From assembly GCA_003385635.1 (NCBI GenBank), contig QQUY01000002.1, positions 372,001-436,000 on the forward strand: 64,000 nt of DNA. The letters are read 5' to 3'. The notes under the pieces were generated by a model. It was not told where the DNA came from and made no database searches. It was given only the letters and a program-made list of their open reading frames with translations. The position numbers and the translations under genes were made by a program. Below are positions 1 to 8,866 of this stretch, one piece after another. Each line of letters starts with the position of its first letter. Position 1 is the stretch's first letter. The stretch comes from Acidobacteriota bacterium. GTDB taxonomy: Bacteria > Acidobacteriota > Blastocatellia > Pyrinomonadales > Pyrinomonadaceae.

Positions 1-55
1 TCGACTATGAAATAGGGCGTAATGCTGGTAAAACCCTTCGGTATGTGACCAATGC

Positions 56-508
56 TCATTCTGCTTCATCCTCTGATCCGCTTTCCGCAAATTCCTTGAA
101 AGCGTTCAAGTGTTTCATCGTCTCTTTTCGAAATGCGCCCGGCATGAAAAATGCCATCAGCTTCATCGCCAGAGACGTAAACCGGAACTCGTTGTCAGCC
201 ACCCAGTTCGTTCCGCCGTCGATCGGCTGAAAAGAGTTGCTGACTTCGTTGTAAACGCCGTCGGTTTCATACGTGCCGCTGAACTCCTCAGGCAGATTCC
301 GTTTCGTAACCGTCTCGATCATCTCGATCTCACGGCTTCCCATCTTGAACTTTAGACGCGACTTGGCGCCCGGCTGCCCTGGCTCCCCGCTGATGTGCTC
401 AAAGCTCTGAAGACCGGGCATCCATTTCTTAAGATTGTTCGGATTGTCGAACAGCTCAACGACCTTGTCGACAGGTCGTTCGATCTCTATCTCGCACCTG
501 TATTTCAT
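56..508 (-). CDS. SRPBCC-family (START/Bet v 1-like) protein
   Basis: The 150-residue product reads as a stand-alone SRPBCC helix-grip domain. It begins with an alternating polar/hydrophobic strand (KYRCEIEIERP), followed by a helix ending in a LKKWMPG stretch near residue 25. A GQPGAKSRLKF strand turn and a long C-terminal helix (about residues 110-140) follow. These domains bind hydrophobic ligands; the ligand here is unknown. The start was set at 508 because GGAGGG lies just upstream of that ATG, whereas the longer open frame to 589 adds a stretch with no family resemblance. No signal peptide is seen, so it is probably cytoplasmic. The gene is divergent from the four-gene run beginning at 741. 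Confidence 0.8.
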   Translation of the reverse strand: MKYRCEIEIERPVDKVVELFDNPNNLKKWMPGLQSFEHISGEPGQPGAKSRLKFKMGSREIEMIETVTKRNLPEEFSGTYETDGVYNEVSNSFQPIDGGTNWVADNEFRFTSLAMKLMAFFMPGAFRKETMKHLNAFKEFAESGSEDEAE

Positions 509-740
509 AGGCCCTCCGGCAAGTTCCCTGGTAAATATCCGGGATTGTAGCACAAGGGGAGAGAGTAAAAGTTCAAAGGTAAAAGGCAAAAAGGCGTCTT
601 ACGACAACCTGAGTGAACGGAAACGGCGCAGAAAAATATCAGGACCTCACAAATCTAAATATTTACTATTTCCGATTCACGAATTACGATTCACCATTCA
701 CGATTCACCATTTACCTTTTCTACTTTTCACCTGAAACCC

Positions 741-1088
741 ATGAACGTTGAGAAACTGCGAAGATTCTGCCTCTCCCTTCCACACGCAACAGAGGATGTG
801 AAATGGGAAAAGGACCTGACTTTTTGTATTGGCGAAAAGATGTTCGCGGTCGCGGGCCTGGAACCCGGGCCGGCGGTGATGTCGTTCAAATGTACGCCTG
901 ACAAATTCGCCGAATTGACTGAAAAGGAAGGTGTGATTCCTGCGCCGTATCTTGCACGGTATCACTGGGTCGCACTTGAGTCGTATGAGGCGATCCCGGA
1001 AGAAGATCTAGAACAGCTGGTCGCAGACTCCTACAGAATGGTCTTCGAGAAACTTCCGAAGACAATACAAAAGAAGCTTTCCGACTAA
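741..1088 (+). CDS. MmcQ/YjbR family protein
   Basis: The 115-residue product has the YjbR/MmcQ layout: an N-terminal helix with the CLSLPHATEDVKW signature, a strand with FCIGEKMFAV, an SFKC strand, and a C-terminal YHWVAL...L segment with a terminal helix. These small proteins adopt a double-wing fold proposed to bind DNA; a precise role is not established. The frame stays open to 435, but the upstream part only translates a repeat (GATTCAC/GATTTAC-like), so the ATG at 741 was chosen. Its TAA is followed directly by the ATG of the next gene. It is the first of four co-oriented genes (741-2487) with almost no spacing. Confidence 0.85.
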   Translation: MNVEKLRRFCLSLPHATEDVKWEKDLTFCIGEKMFAVAGLEPGPAVMSFKCTPDKFAELTEKEGVIPAPYLARYHWVALESYEAIPEEDLEQLVADSYRMVFEKLPKTIQKKLSD

Positions 1089-1553
1089 ATGAGCGAAGAT
1101 ACGCGAAGCCACATTTATCAGATAGATCTTGAAGCTGACCCGGAGACAGTTTTTGAAGCGTTGATCACGCCTTCTGCGATCTGCCAGTGGTGGGGTGCCA
1201 GCACCGCGATCGTACTCCCCGAGATGGGAGGCTTTTGGAACGCCGCGTGGGGAGATACAGACGACCCGGACTACATCACGTTTCACAGGATCACCGAGTA
1301 CGAGTATCCGCACGTGATCGAACTGGACGAGACCCTGTATCACACGAAGTTCGAAGCGCCGCCGTTCGATCTGAACGTCAAGGCCCGCTTCGAGGTTGAT
1401 CCTATCTCGGACAGATTTACCTCGATCCGTGTCATTCAAAGCGGATTCCCTCAGGACGAGATCGCCGACGAGTTCTATGCCGCGTGCGAAAAAGGCTGGC
1501 ACGACACGTTCGAAGGGCTTCGGAAATACATAACTTCGGGCGGCGAATTATGA
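1089..1553 (+). CDS. AHSA1-type SRPBCC domain protein
   Basis: The 154-residue product resembles the activator-of-Hsp90-ATPase (AHSA1/Aha1 C-terminal) branch of the SRPBCC superfamily. It has the opening strand HIYQIDLEADPETVFEAL, the ICQWWG motif at about residue 32, and a C-terminal EKGWHDTFEGLRKYI helix. Such proteins bind small hydrophobic ligands or act as co-chaperone-like factors; the substrate cannot be read from sequence. It starts immediately after the stop of the YjbR-type gene and shares an ATGA overlap with the following GNAT gene, so the run is almost certainly translationally coupled. Confidence 0.85.
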   Translation: MSEDTRSHIYQIDLEADPETVFEALITPSAICQWWGASTAIVLPEMGGFWNAAWGDTDDPDYITFHRITEYEYPHVIELDETLYHTKFEAPPFDLNVKARFEVDPISDRFTSIRVIQSGFPQDEIADEFYAACEKGWHDTFEGLRKYITSGGEL

Positions 1554-2113
1554 AACTGGACTTTAAGCCGCTGACTCAGGAAACATGGTCCGATCTTGAA
1601 ACGCTATTCGGCGAGAAGGGCGGCTGCGCCGGATGCTGGTGTATGTACTGGCGGCTTCGTTCTAAAGAGTTCGAATCAAATTCGAACAGCGCAAACAAGA
1701 AGCTGATGAAGGCACTTGTCCGCGGAGGGACGGTACCGGGCATCATCGGATTCGAACGAAACAATCCAGCGGGCTGGTGCGCATTTGCTCCTCGAACCGA
1801 TTACATTCGGCTGGAAACTTCACGCATTTTAAAGCCCGTCGACAAAAGGGAGGTCTGGTCGATCACATGCTTTTTCGTGGAAAGAACCTTTCGCGGAAAG
1901 GGCGTTGCGACGGAGATGTTGAAGGCTGCGGTCACGGCCTGCGCGGACAACGGGGCCAAGATCGTCGAAGGCTATCCAGTTGAGACTGCTGAGGGAAAAC
2001 GTTATCCGCCGGCGTTCGCCTGGTACGGCGTGGCGAAGATGTTCGAGCGCGCCGGGTTTGAGGAAGTGGCGCGTCGGTCCCCGTCGAGGCCTATAATGAG
2101 GATCACGGTTTAA
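1550..2113 (+). CDS. GNAT family N-acetyltransferase
   Basis: The 187-residue product carries a GNAT core: the acetyl-CoA-binding segment VERTFRGKGVATEMLKAA around residues 105-122 (RGKGVA matches the R/Q-x-x-G-x-G/A pattern), followed by the YGVAKMFERAGFEEV segment typical of the C-terminal strands. The N-terminal GGCAGCWCMYWR stretch is found in a soil-bacterial GNAT subgroup and may reflect a cysteine-rich substrate pocket. The substrate is unknown. The ATG overlaps the TGA of the preceding gene (ATGA); the longer frame from 1484 was rejected because it runs inside that gene. Confidence 0.87.
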   Translation: MKLDFKPLTQETWSDLETLFGEKGGCAGCWCMYWRLRSKEFESNSNSANKKLMKALVRGGTVPGIIGFERNNPAGWCAFAPRTDYIRLETSRILKPVDKREVWSITCFFVERTFRGKGVATEMLKAAVTACADNGAKIVEGYPVETAEGKRYPPAFAWYGVAKMFERAGFEEVARRSPSRPIMRITV

Positions 2114-2115
2114 AT

Positions 2116-2487
2116 ATGTCTTTAAAGGTTAAGGATCTCAGGGTATTTGTGCCGGCAAAAGACTTTGACGAATCGATGCGCTTCTACGAAGCGATCGGGT
2201 TCAAGAAGAACTGGCAGCACGAAGAAGGTCTAGCGGAGCTGGAGATCAGCGGGAACAGGATCTGGCTGCAGAATTACTATGTTAAGGAATGGGCGGAAAA
2301 CTTTATGATATCGATCGAGGTGGACGACGTTGCGGAATGGTGGCGGATGATCAACGATCTGATCGTTAAGGACAAGTTCGACTCGATTCGCGTCAAACCG
2401 CCCAAGGACGAGCCCTGGGGCGCGACGATCACTTATTGCTGGGACCCTTCGGGCGTTCTGATCCACTTCACGCAAAGCACCGTTTAG
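2116..2487 (+). CDS. VOC-family (glyoxalase/bleomycin-resistance-like) protein
   Basis: The 123-residue product has the paired beta-alpha-beta-beta-beta pattern of the vicinal oxygen chelate superfamily: LRVFVPAKDFDESMRFYEAIGF at the N-terminus and WDPSGVLIHFTQ at the C-terminus. The usual metal-ligand positions are only partly conserved, and the first half lacks the common His. Enzyme activity is therefore uncertain and a binding or resistance role is possible. It follows the GNAT stop by two bases and is the last gene of the 741-2487 run. Confidence 0.83.
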   Translation: MSLKVKDLRVFVPAKDFDESMRFYEAIGFKKNWQHEEGLAELEISGNRIWLQNYYVKEWAENFMISIEVDDVAEWWRMINDLIVKDKFDSIRVKPPKDEPWGATITYCWDPSGVLIHFTQSTV

Positions 2488-2710
2488 AGGAACGTTTGCG
2501 ATGACGTGAATCGTGAATAGTAAATCGTCAATGGTCTAGCGGCGGGTTTGCCCGCTAGCGTATCGTTGGTGACGGCCGAGCCGTTTGAATGACTGATGTT
2601 CGCCGTGGACTGAAATTCGGGAGCTGCCTTGTTTTCTTTCGCGGCTTTGCCGCAGAATCGACGTTAGCCCATCAATAAGGTTGTAGGCTAAACCTCTTGG
2701 AGGATTGAAT
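2488..2710. other. Spacer with a short GC hairpin, no gene
   Basis: This interval separates the 741-2487 run from the DUF6265 gene. It contains a TCGTGAATAGTAAATCGT period-7 fragment, a GCGGGTTTGCCCGC hairpin near 2540-2553, and a GCGGCTTTGCCGC hairpin near 2641-2653. No open frame with coding character was seen. The hairpins belong to the short palindromic repeat class found elsewhere in the window, and no T-run follows them. Confidence 0.4.
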
Positions 2711-3184
2711 ATGATCCGCATTCTTACGCTCTCTCTATTCCTTTTTGCCCTTTCAACACAGGCCTTCGCCCAGGACGAACCGAAGAAACCTACTGTCAAC
2801 GACCTTGCCTGGTTGGCAGGGTGCTGGACGCAGGAGAGTGGTCCCGGTCGCGTTTCGTATGAGCAGTGGTCGAGTCCCGGCGGATTGATGATCGGAATGG
2901 CGCGAACTGTCCGTGACGGCAGGATCGTCGACTACGAATTTCTGAAGTTGATCGAAAAGGAAGGCGACGTCTACTATGTCGCGATCCCCGCGCGCCAGAA
3001 AGAAACGCATTTCAAACTGACATCCCTAAAGGAAGGGGTCGCGGTCTTCGAGAATCCTGATCACGATTTCCCAAACACGATCACTTACACGCGAGGCTCA
3101 GACAAGATCAACGTGCGGGTCCAGGGAAATAGCAATGGCCAGGTTAGAGGCTTTGAGCTGAACTTCTCGCCGGGTGATTGCTGA
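2711..3184 (+). CDS. Secreted DUF6265-like protein
   Basis: The 157-residue product starts with a signal peptide (residues 1-20, hydrophobic core LTLSLFLFALSTQAFA, cleavage after AFA). The rest resembles the DUF6265 lipocalin-like family: LAWLAGCWTQESG near residue 34, a YEQWSSPGGLMIGMARTVRDG segment, and FENPDHDFPNTITY. The function of that family is not established; location should be periplasmic. The start is the ATG at 2711, preceded by TTGGAGGATTGAAT (a good ribosome site); an upstream in-frame TTG at 2705 is less likely. The stop lies five bases before a long heptamer repeat array. Confidence 0.85.
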   Translation: MIRILTLSLFLFALSTQAFAQDEPKKPTVNDLAWLAGCWTQESGPGRVSYEQWSSPGGLMIGMARTVRDGRIVDYEFLKLIEKEGDVYYVAIPARQKETHFKLTSLKEGVAVFENPDHDFPNTITYTRGSDKINVRVQGNSNGQVRGFELNFSPGDC

Positions 3185-3188
3185 CGCG

Positions 3189-3318
3189 GAAGTCAGAAGT
3201 CAGAAGTCAGAAGTCAGAAGTCAGAAGTCAGAAGTCAGAAGTCAGAAGTCAGAAGTCAGAAGTCAGAAGTCAGAAGTCAGAAGTCAGAAGTCAGAAGTCA
3301 GAAGTCAGAAGTCAGAAG
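3189..3318. repeat. Tandem heptamer array (GAAGTCA)n
   Basis: About 18 perfect head-to-tail copies of the seven-base unit GAAGTCA begin five bases after the stop of the DUF6265 gene. There are no spacers, so this is not a CRISPR array. Because seven is not a multiple of three, all frames read through it and produce a spurious peptide. Shorter or degenerate arrays of the same unit occur at 3822-3855, 15640-15680, 50338-50363, 61150-61217 and 62995-63045. Confidence 0.95.
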
Positions 3319-3463
3319 AAGATACCAGCTGATTCGAATTTGCGTAAATTGATTTGTCTGGTACCCACGATCAACACATGTTGGATGTGTTTGCGACTTC
3401 CGCTATCCTTGCCTCGTCACATTTACCCAGAGTCCATTTCCCACAAATGGAAGGAGTTTTGTA

Positions 3464-3820
3464 ATGACCTCACGAAGTTTTGAAGATTTACAAGTTTGGC
3501 AGAAAGCTCATAAACTTGTGCTCGAGATATATCACTTAACGGACGATTTTCCGCGACGGGAGATCTATTCATTAACGAGTCAGCTTCGGCGCGCAGCGGT
3601 GTCAGTTCCAGCAAACATCGCAGAAGGCTATAGGAAGTCGGGAACAGCTGACAAATCCCGATTCTTCAATATAGCGCAAGGATCACTGGAAGAAGTAAGG
3701 TACTATTTGATCCTTTCGAAGGACTTGCAGTACGGAGAAACTGATCGGCTGCGGTCGAAAGTAGATGAGGTCGCAAGAATGCTCTTCTCTTATCATCGTG
3801 CAGTCCGAAGAAGTAAGTAG
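3464..3820 (+). CDS. Four-helix bundle protein (23S rRNA intervening-sequence family)
   Basis: The 118-residue product matches the small four-helix bundle family (S23-type, first seen encoded in 23S rRNA intervening sequences). Visible motifs are FEDLQVWQKAHKLV at residues 5-18, FPRREIYSLTSQLRRAAVSVPANIAEG at about 29-55, and the SLEEVRYYLILSKDLQY helix. The molecular role is unknown; it is found as a stand-alone mobile-looking gene in many genomes. AAGGAG lies eight bases before the ATG. It sits between two heptamer arrays, which fits an isolated cassette. Confidence 0.9.
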   Translation: MTSRSFEDLQVWQKAHKLVLEIYHLTDDFPRREIYSLTSQLRRAAVSVPANIAEGYRKSGTADKSRFFNIAQGSLEEVRYYLILSKDLQYGETDRLRSKVDEVARMLFSYHRAVRRSK

Positions 3821-3866
3821 TGACTTCCTATTCTGACTTCTGAATTCTGACTTCTTTCGAAAGATT

Positions 3867-4685
3867 ATGATCTTCGAGATGCACATTCCCGGGGCTCCCC
3901 TGAACGAATTCGTCCAGAATTTCTTCTTTTTCGACGACTTCGTCACCCCGAATCTGATCGAGCGGTTCCTGCCCGACGGAAATACCGAGATCATCATCAG
4001 CCTCAGGGACGAGGCCGACCACGTCTATCACAACGAGTCCCTGAAAGAGATCCAGACGTGCAGGAGCGGATGGGCTTCCGGACTAAGGACGAGGCCGATC
4101 TCGATCCCAGCCGGCAGCGGCTCTTCAAAACTTGTGATCGTTTTCAAGACCGGAATGGCGCATCCGTTCTTTCCGATCCCGATGAGCGAGCTGTCCAACT
4201 CGGTCGTCGACGCAGACCGGCTCTGGGGAAACGAGTTTGGATTCCTTCGCGAAAGGATACTTGCGGCCGCTGAGCCTTCGGATAAGTTCTCTATCGTTGA
4301 AGAATTCCTTCTTCGCCGCCTGAATTCCGATACGGAGCTGAACCCGTGCGTCGATTTCGCGGTGAAAGGCATCGGAGCGGATCCTTCCAAGACAAATCTC
4401 GCGAAGCTCAGTGACAAGATCGGCTACTCGCAAAAGCACCTGATCTCAATGTTCAAAAACAACGTCGGCACGACTCCAAAGTCGTACCTTCGGGTCATCA
4501 GGTTTCAGCGGATAATTGGGGAGATCGAAACGTGCGACAAACCAGACTGGCCCGCTCTCGCACTTGACGCCGGTTTCTACGACCAGGCTCACTTCATCAA
4601 CGACTTCAAGACTCTTTCAGGATTTACTCCCAATCAGTACCTGGAAAGAAAGAGCGACGCGCTCAATTACGTCCCCGTCCTTTAG
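3867..4685 (+). CDS. AraC-family transcriptional regulator
   Basis: The 272-residue product has an N-terminal cupin-like sensing region (DUF6597-like, IPGAPLNEFVQNFFFF near the start) and a C-terminal AraC/XylS DNA-binding domain. In the latter, LAKLSDKIGYSQKHLISMFKNNVGTTPKSYLRVIRFQRI forms the first helix-turn-helix and the conserved AGFYDQAHFINDFKTLSGFTPNQY motif the second (about residues 230-255). The ligand and target genes are not evident. The ATG lies a few bases after a GACTTCT heptamer array, with only a weak AAAG ribosome site. Confidence 0.88.
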   Translation: MIFEMHIPGAPLNEFVQNFFFFDDFVTPNLIERFLPDGNTEIIISLRDEADHVYHNESLKEIQTCRSGWASGLRTRPISIPAGSGSSKLVIVFKTGMAHPFFPIPMSELSNSVVDADRLWGNEFGFLRERILAAAEPSDKFSIVEEFLLRRLNSDTELNPCVDFAVKGIGADPSKTNLAKLSDKIGYSQKHLISMFKNNVGTTPKSYLRVIRFQRIIGEIETCDKPDWPALALDAGFYDQAHFINDFKTLSGFTPNQYLERKSDALNYVPVL

Positions 4686-4736
4686 GTAAATAATTTCCAA
4701 TACGATGTTTTCCTTCCGGACTAGAATTCCGGCGCT

Positions 4737-5144
4737 ATGGAAAACTTCTACATCAACCACATCGCCGTATTTGTCTGCGCTTTGATGAGCCTTGTCATCG
4801 GAGCTTTCTGGTGGTCGCCGATGCTGTTTGCCAAGCCCTGGCAGAAAGAGGTCGGCCTTTCGGACGAGGAATTGAAGAACGCGAGTCCCCTGAAGACTTT
4901 TGGCGGTTCTTTCGTTCTTGCCTACATCGTTTCCTACAACCTCGCCTTCTTCCTGGCTGCGCCGGGAACGACTTGGCAGTGGGGAATCACAGCGGGTCTG
5001 CTTGCGGGCGTAGGCTGGGTCTGTACTATGTTCATCGTTATCGGTCTCTTTGAACAAAGATCGCTCAGATACCTGTTGATCAATTGCGGATACGTCGCGG
5101 TCTATTTCGCCGTGATAGGTTTCATCTTGGGGATCTGGAGATAG
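4737..5144 (+). CDS. DUF1761 membrane protein
   Basis: The 135-residue product has four predicted membrane segments (about residues 5-27, 54-73, 80-103, 110-132). The FWWSPMLFAKPWQKEVGLS segment after the first helix is characteristic of the DUF1761 family. Its function is unknown. It lies 51 bases after the AraC-type regulator in the same direction and 41 bases before a VOC gene, so co-transcription with either is possible. A GGGC/GCCC stem with a T-run just after the stop (5144-5175) is too weak to call a terminator. Confidence 0.85.
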   Translation: MENFYINHIAVFVCALMSLVIGAFWWSPMLFAKPWQKEVGLSDEELKNASPLKTFGGSFVLAYIVSYNLAFFLAAPGTTWQWGITAGLLAGVGWVCTMFIVIGLFEQRSLRYLLINCGYVAVYFAVIGFILGIWR

Positions 5145-5185
5145 GGCTGATATATTGCCCGAGGTCTTTTTAGAAAGGAGCAGCA

Positions 5186-5569
5186 ATGGACAAGAATTCA
5201 CACACCGTCAGCTGGTTCGAGATTCCGGCGACGGACATCGGACGTGCGCGCGAGTTCTACGAAGCGATCTTCGACATCGAGATGCAGGAAATGCCGATGC
5301 CGGAACTGAAGATGGTTACGTTTCCGATGGAGATGGGAAGCGGTCACGTTCACGGAGCGCTTTGCCAGCACGAAATGTACGAACCTTCGGCCAACGGAGT
5401 AACCGTTTATCTGAACGCGAATCCTGACATCCAGGCGGTGCTGGACCGGATCGAGCCGGCAGGTGGAAAGATCGTGCTCCCGAGAACACAGATCAGCGAA
5501 GAGATCGGTTACATGGCGCTGTTTATGGACAGCGAAGGAAACCGGGTCGCGCTGCACGCGGCAAACTAA
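5186..5569 (+). CDS. VOC-family protein
   Basis: The 127-residue product shows two VOC half-repeats: HTVSWFEIPATDIGRAREFYEAIFDIEM at the N-terminus and a second half ending in GYMALFMDSEGNRVALHA. This is the subgroup often annotated as a glyoxalase-like or extradiol-dioxygenase-like protein, with conserved WFEIP and DSEGN motifs. AAAGGAG precedes the ATG at ideal spacing. The substrate is unknown. The following WD40 gene starts three bases after the stop, suggesting coupling. Confidence 0.88.
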   Translation: MDKNSHTVSWFEIPATDIGRAREFYEAIFDIEMQEMPMPELKMVTFPMEMGSGHVHGALCQHEMYEPSANGVTVYLNANPDIQAVLDRIEPAGGKIVLPRTQISEEIGYMALFMDSEGNRVALHAAN

Positions 5570-5572
5570 AAA

Positions 5573-7576
5573 ATGACGATGGAATATTTGAAATACCTTT
5601 TAGTGCTGTTATGTCTTGCTGCAGTGAGTGTCTCAACGCCGGCGCAGTCTTCTCCCGAATATGAGACCTACCTGGCGAAGATTGCGGCTGCGGAAGCATT
5701 GATCAGGATCGACGAGATTGGCGAAGCCAAAATGCATCTTCAGACCGCACCTGCGCAATACCGTTCGTGGGAGTGGGAGTACCTGACCCGCCTTTCGGAT
5801 AACAGTGCCAAGAAGTTGGATGTCGATGAAAAAGGTGCGTACGCGCTTGCCGTATCTCCGGATGGTGCGCTTGTCGCCACGGGCGGAGACGACGGATCGA
5901 TCAGGCTCTGGAACTCAAAGAGCGGCGGGCCCGAAGGGGTTCTCGAAGGTCACAAAGGTACTGTCACGACGCTCGATTTTTCTCCTGACGGAAAATTCCT
6001 GGCAAGCGGATCGGCAGACAAAACGATAGTGATCTGGGACGTCGGGGCACGAGCTGTTCTAAGAACGGTAACTGAGGGATTGTCCCAGAAGATCTACGAG
6101 GTCGAGTTCCATCCCGACGGACGCAAACTCGCCGCGGCTTCGTGGGACTTCACCCGCGATCCGTTCAAGGTTTACGGCTTTGCGAAAGTCTTTGATGTAG
6201 GAACGGGCAAAATGCTCTACAGGGTGGACGGCACGGCCCATCCGGCTTCCACGGTTGAGTTTTCCCGCGACGGGCGGATGCTTGCGGTAGGAGACTGGGG
6301 GGCTCTCGTCCAGATTGCCGATAGCGAAACTGGTGAGGTCGCGATGAAGCGGGATCTCTATGATGAAGCCGTTTATCGCGCCGTAGACAACGTTTCGTTC
6401 AGCCGGGACGGAAACAGATTGATCTCGGTTGGTAAAGATAAGGTAGTCCGGACACTGGACGCTGAAGATGGCTCGACCATCTATGAGATCGGTCCTGCCG
6501 AGGGACATAGGAAGAAGATAAACAGCGTTGCTTTTTCCGCGTCCGGACGGCTATACGCGACTGCCTCGTCCGATACGCTTGTCAAAGTGTGGGACGCCGG
6601 ATCGAACAGACTTGTAAAGACCTTTCGAGGTCATATCAACGAAGTGACCCGGCTGGAGTTTGCGCCAGACGACTCTATGCTTTACAGCGTTTCCGCAGAC
6701 GGTGATCTTCGGATCTGGGACCTTTCCACGAATGAATCGCCCACGTTTGATGTCTGCGACAGCGGTCCTTGGTCGGCCCCGGTCTTGTCGGATGGCGTGT
6801 TGTTCACCGCAGCTTGTTCCGACAAGAAGATCGGCATCTGGAAACTGGACGGTACGCTGGTACATTCATTTGAAGGTACGGCGGCGAATTACGCGGCTTA
6901 TACGAACGATGGGCATCCGGTGACCGTCGGACACGACAGCCGGGTTGTGATCTGGAACGTCGCGGAAAAGAAGCCAGCTAAGGAGTTCAAGCCGCACGAT
7001 AAGAGCCTTTACGGTGTTGATGTCAGCGTGGATGGATTGATCGCCGCCGGCGGAGATGGATCAACAGCCATCGTTTACGGACCCGAGGGCGAAGTGAAGC
7101 GACTGACCTATGAGAAAGGCCATCCCCGCTACGTTAAGTTTTCGCCAAATGGAAAACTGCTCGCTCTGGGCTTGACCGATGGGACGATCGATCTCGTTTC
7201 TACTGAGAATTGGGTGAGCATCCGGAAATTGTCTACCCCTGAAAACGTAATGAACCTTGCGTTCAATGACAAAGGAGATAAGCTGCTCGCCGGAGCATTG
7301 AACGGCAACGTGACGCTCTGGGACCTGAAGTCCTTTGAATTGATCCATCGGTTTCAGGGCCACCATTCCGCGGTGTTCGGAATTGCGTTTCATCCGTCCG
7401 GCAAGCGGATCGCGACTGGCGGATATGATCAGACCGTAAAGATATGGGACATAGAAACCGGCAGGCAGGTCATGACCCTTCGCGACTTCGATACGAATGT
7501 TTACACGATCGGGTTCTTTGGCGACGGAAATCGCCTGATGGCTACTCAGACTGACGGAATAGTGAGGATATTCTAG
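5573..7576 (+). CDS. Secreted WD40 beta-propeller protein
   Basis: The 667-residue product has a signal peptide (about residues 1-25, LLVLLCLAAVSVSTPAQS) and an N-terminal segment with YRSWEWEYL, a motif seen before WD40 propellers in Planctomycetes and Acidobacteria. At least twelve WD-type blades follow, with recurring FSPDGKFLASGS, D-x-T-I-x-I-W-D and GHxxxVxxLxFxP elements. That number suggests two stacked propellers. It is likely a periplasmic scaffold; no catalytic domain is seen. Its TAG stop overlaps the stop of the convergent sigma-factor gene through a shared CTAG, so there is no room for an intergenic terminator. Confidence 0.9.
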   Translation: MTMEYLKYLLVLLCLAAVSVSTPAQSSPEYETYLAKIAAAEALIRIDEIGEAKMHLQTAPAQYRSWEWEYLTRLSDNSAKKLDVDEKGAYALAVSPDGALVATGGDDGSIRLWNSKSGGPEGVLEGHKGTVTTLDFSPDGKFLASGSADKTIVIWDVGARAVLRTVTEGLSQKIYEVEFHPDGRKLAAASWDFTRDPFKVYGFAKVFDVGTGKMLYRVDGTAHPASTVEFSRDGRMLAVGDWGALVQIADSETGEVAMKRDLYDEAVYRAVDNVSFSRDGNRLISVGKDKVVRTLDAEDGSTIYEIGPAEGHRKKINSVAFSASGRLYATASSDTLVKVWDAGSNRLVKTFRGHINEVTRLEFAPDDSMLYSVSADGDLRIWDLSTNESPTFDVCDSGPWSAPVLSDGVLFTAACSDKKIGIWKLDGTLVHSFEGTAANYAAYTNDGHPVTVGHDSRVVIWNVAEKKPAKEFKPHDKSLYGVDVSVDGLIAAGGDGSTAIVYGPEGEVKRLTYEKGHPRYVKFSPNGKLLALGLTDGTIDLVSTENWVSIRKLSTPENVMNLAFNDKGDKLLAGALNGNVTLWDLKSFELIHRFQGHHSAVFGIAFHPSGKRIATGGYDQTVKIWDIETGRQVMTLRDFDTNVYTIGFFGDGNRLMATQTDGIVRIF

Positions 7577-8859
7577 AACTGACGGCTCCTGACTTCCCAG
7601 GAAAGCGCCTCGGCCTTGCTTGTCAAGAATCGTTTTACCGCGTCATTTTCGATAAGCCCTGCGGCAAATTCGTATGACTGCAGGGCCTCTTTGTACCGGC
7701 CCGTGCGGTTTTGAAGCTCTGCGAGCGTGACGTGATACGGATAGTACGCTTCAAGCTTCTCGTCCCTGATCCTCTCAAGCTCTTCAAGTGCGGGTTCCGA
7801 CCCATTCACTTCGGCGAATGCAATGATCCGGTTCAGCGCTGCGATCGGCGAATGCCGTCTTTCGAGCAGCCTGTCATAAGCGGCAAGCAAGGCCCGCCAG
7901 TCGGTTGAACCGTAATCCTGAGCTACCGCGTGATGCGAGGCTATTTCGGCTTCAATGTGATAATCAGAAAGCTCTTCGCCTTTCGCGGAGCGTTTCAGGC
8001 GTCGCAAGCCTTCGCCTATAAGGTCGCGGTCCCATAGCGATCGATCCTGGTCCGGCAAGACGATCACAGTACCGCCCTCGCCGCTTCTTGCCGGCAAACG
8101 CGATGCCTGGAAGCAGAACAGCGCCGTAAGTGCGTGCACATTCGGAGCAGATGTCAGGGGATGTTCCGACAGAAGTCTCGCAAGCCGGATCGCTTCGTAA
8201 CAGAAATCGCGCCTCACGGCACTCTCGCCGACAGACGCGGAGTATCCCTCATTAAACATCAAATAAAGGACCTTGAGAACGGGCTCGATCCTTGAAGGTA
8301 TGTCCCGAGGTTCCGGAATGCTCAACACCTCACCTTCGTCCCGCAATCGCTTCTTGGCGCGGACCAGCATCTTTGCGATAGCTTCCTTATTCGAAAGAAA
8401 TGCAGCCGCGATCTCGCCTACGCTGAAGCCTCCTACCGTTTTTAACGTGAGTGCGATCCTGCTGTCAGGGGTGAGAGAGGGATGGCAACAGGCGAAGATC
8501 ATCTGAAGCTGGTCCTCTAGGATCTCATTCGCGAATCCGATCTCTGTGTTACCCTCGGCGAGTTCCGCGTATTGGTCGAGCGCCTTGGTTTCTTCTTCGA
8601 GATCCTCGCTCCTCGAATCTCTCCGAAGCCGGTCAAGAATGTTGTTTTTCGCAACCTGGATCAGCCACGCACGGGGATTGTCAGGAATTCCCTTGTAACT
8701 CCAGTTGCTCAGTGCTCTGAGCATCGCTTCCTGAATGGCGTCTTCGATGAGGTCGATCTTCTCAAAACCAAAGATCCGTGAAAGAACGGCCGTCATCTGT
8801 CCCGCGTGGTGCCGGAACAGATGATCGACCGATTCGTTTATGTGCTTTTCAGGCGACAT
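7573..8859 (-). CDS. ECF sigma factor of the ECF42/SigJ-like type with C-terminal DUF6596/TPR region
   Basis: The 428-residue product has sigma region 2 (about residues 12-80, including IEDAIQEAMLRAL and AWLIQVAKNNILDRLRR) and region 4 (about 125-180, GGFSVGEIAAAFLSNKEAIAKMLVRAKKRL). It also has the long C-terminal extension typical of ECF42 (LYLMFNEGYSASVG, DQDRSLWDRDLIGEG, SPIAALNRIIAFAEVNG). In this group the extension replaces an anti-sigma factor and is needed for activity. The gene lies seven bases downstream of a YCII/DGPF-type gene, which matches the conserved ECF42 neighbourhood. Its 3' end overlaps the convergent WD40 gene. Confidence 0.93.
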   Translation of the reverse strand: MSPEKHINESVDHLFRHHAGQMTAVLSRIFGFEKIDLIEDAIQEAMLRALSNWSYKGIPDNPRAWLIQVAKNNILDRLRRDSRSEDLEEETKALDQYAELAEGNTEIGFANEILEDQLQMIFACCHPSLTPDSRIALTLKTVGGFSVGEIAAAFLSNKEAIAKMLVRAKKRLRDEGEVLSIPEPRDIPSRIEPVLKVLYLMFNEGYSASVGESAVRRDFCYEAIRLARLLSEHPLTSAPNVHALTALFCFQASRLPARSGEGGTVIVLPDQDRSLWDRDLIGEGLRRLKRSAKGEELSDYHIEAEIASHHAVAQDYGSTDWRALLAAYDRLLERRHSPIAALNRIIAFAEVNGSEPALEELERIRDEKLEAYYPYHVTLAELQNRTGRYKEALQSYEFAAGLIENDAVKRFLTSKAEALSWEVRSRQF

Positions 8860-8866
8860 AGCGGCC

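Noticed and set aside
3189..3318. CRISPR-like tandem repeat
   Set aside because: No spacers between units and no cas genes nearby; units are seven bases.
3178..3483. Plus-strand open frame through the heptamer array
   Set aside because: It translates only the GAAGTCA repeat (period seven gives a repeating KSEVRSQ peptide) and has no ribosome site.
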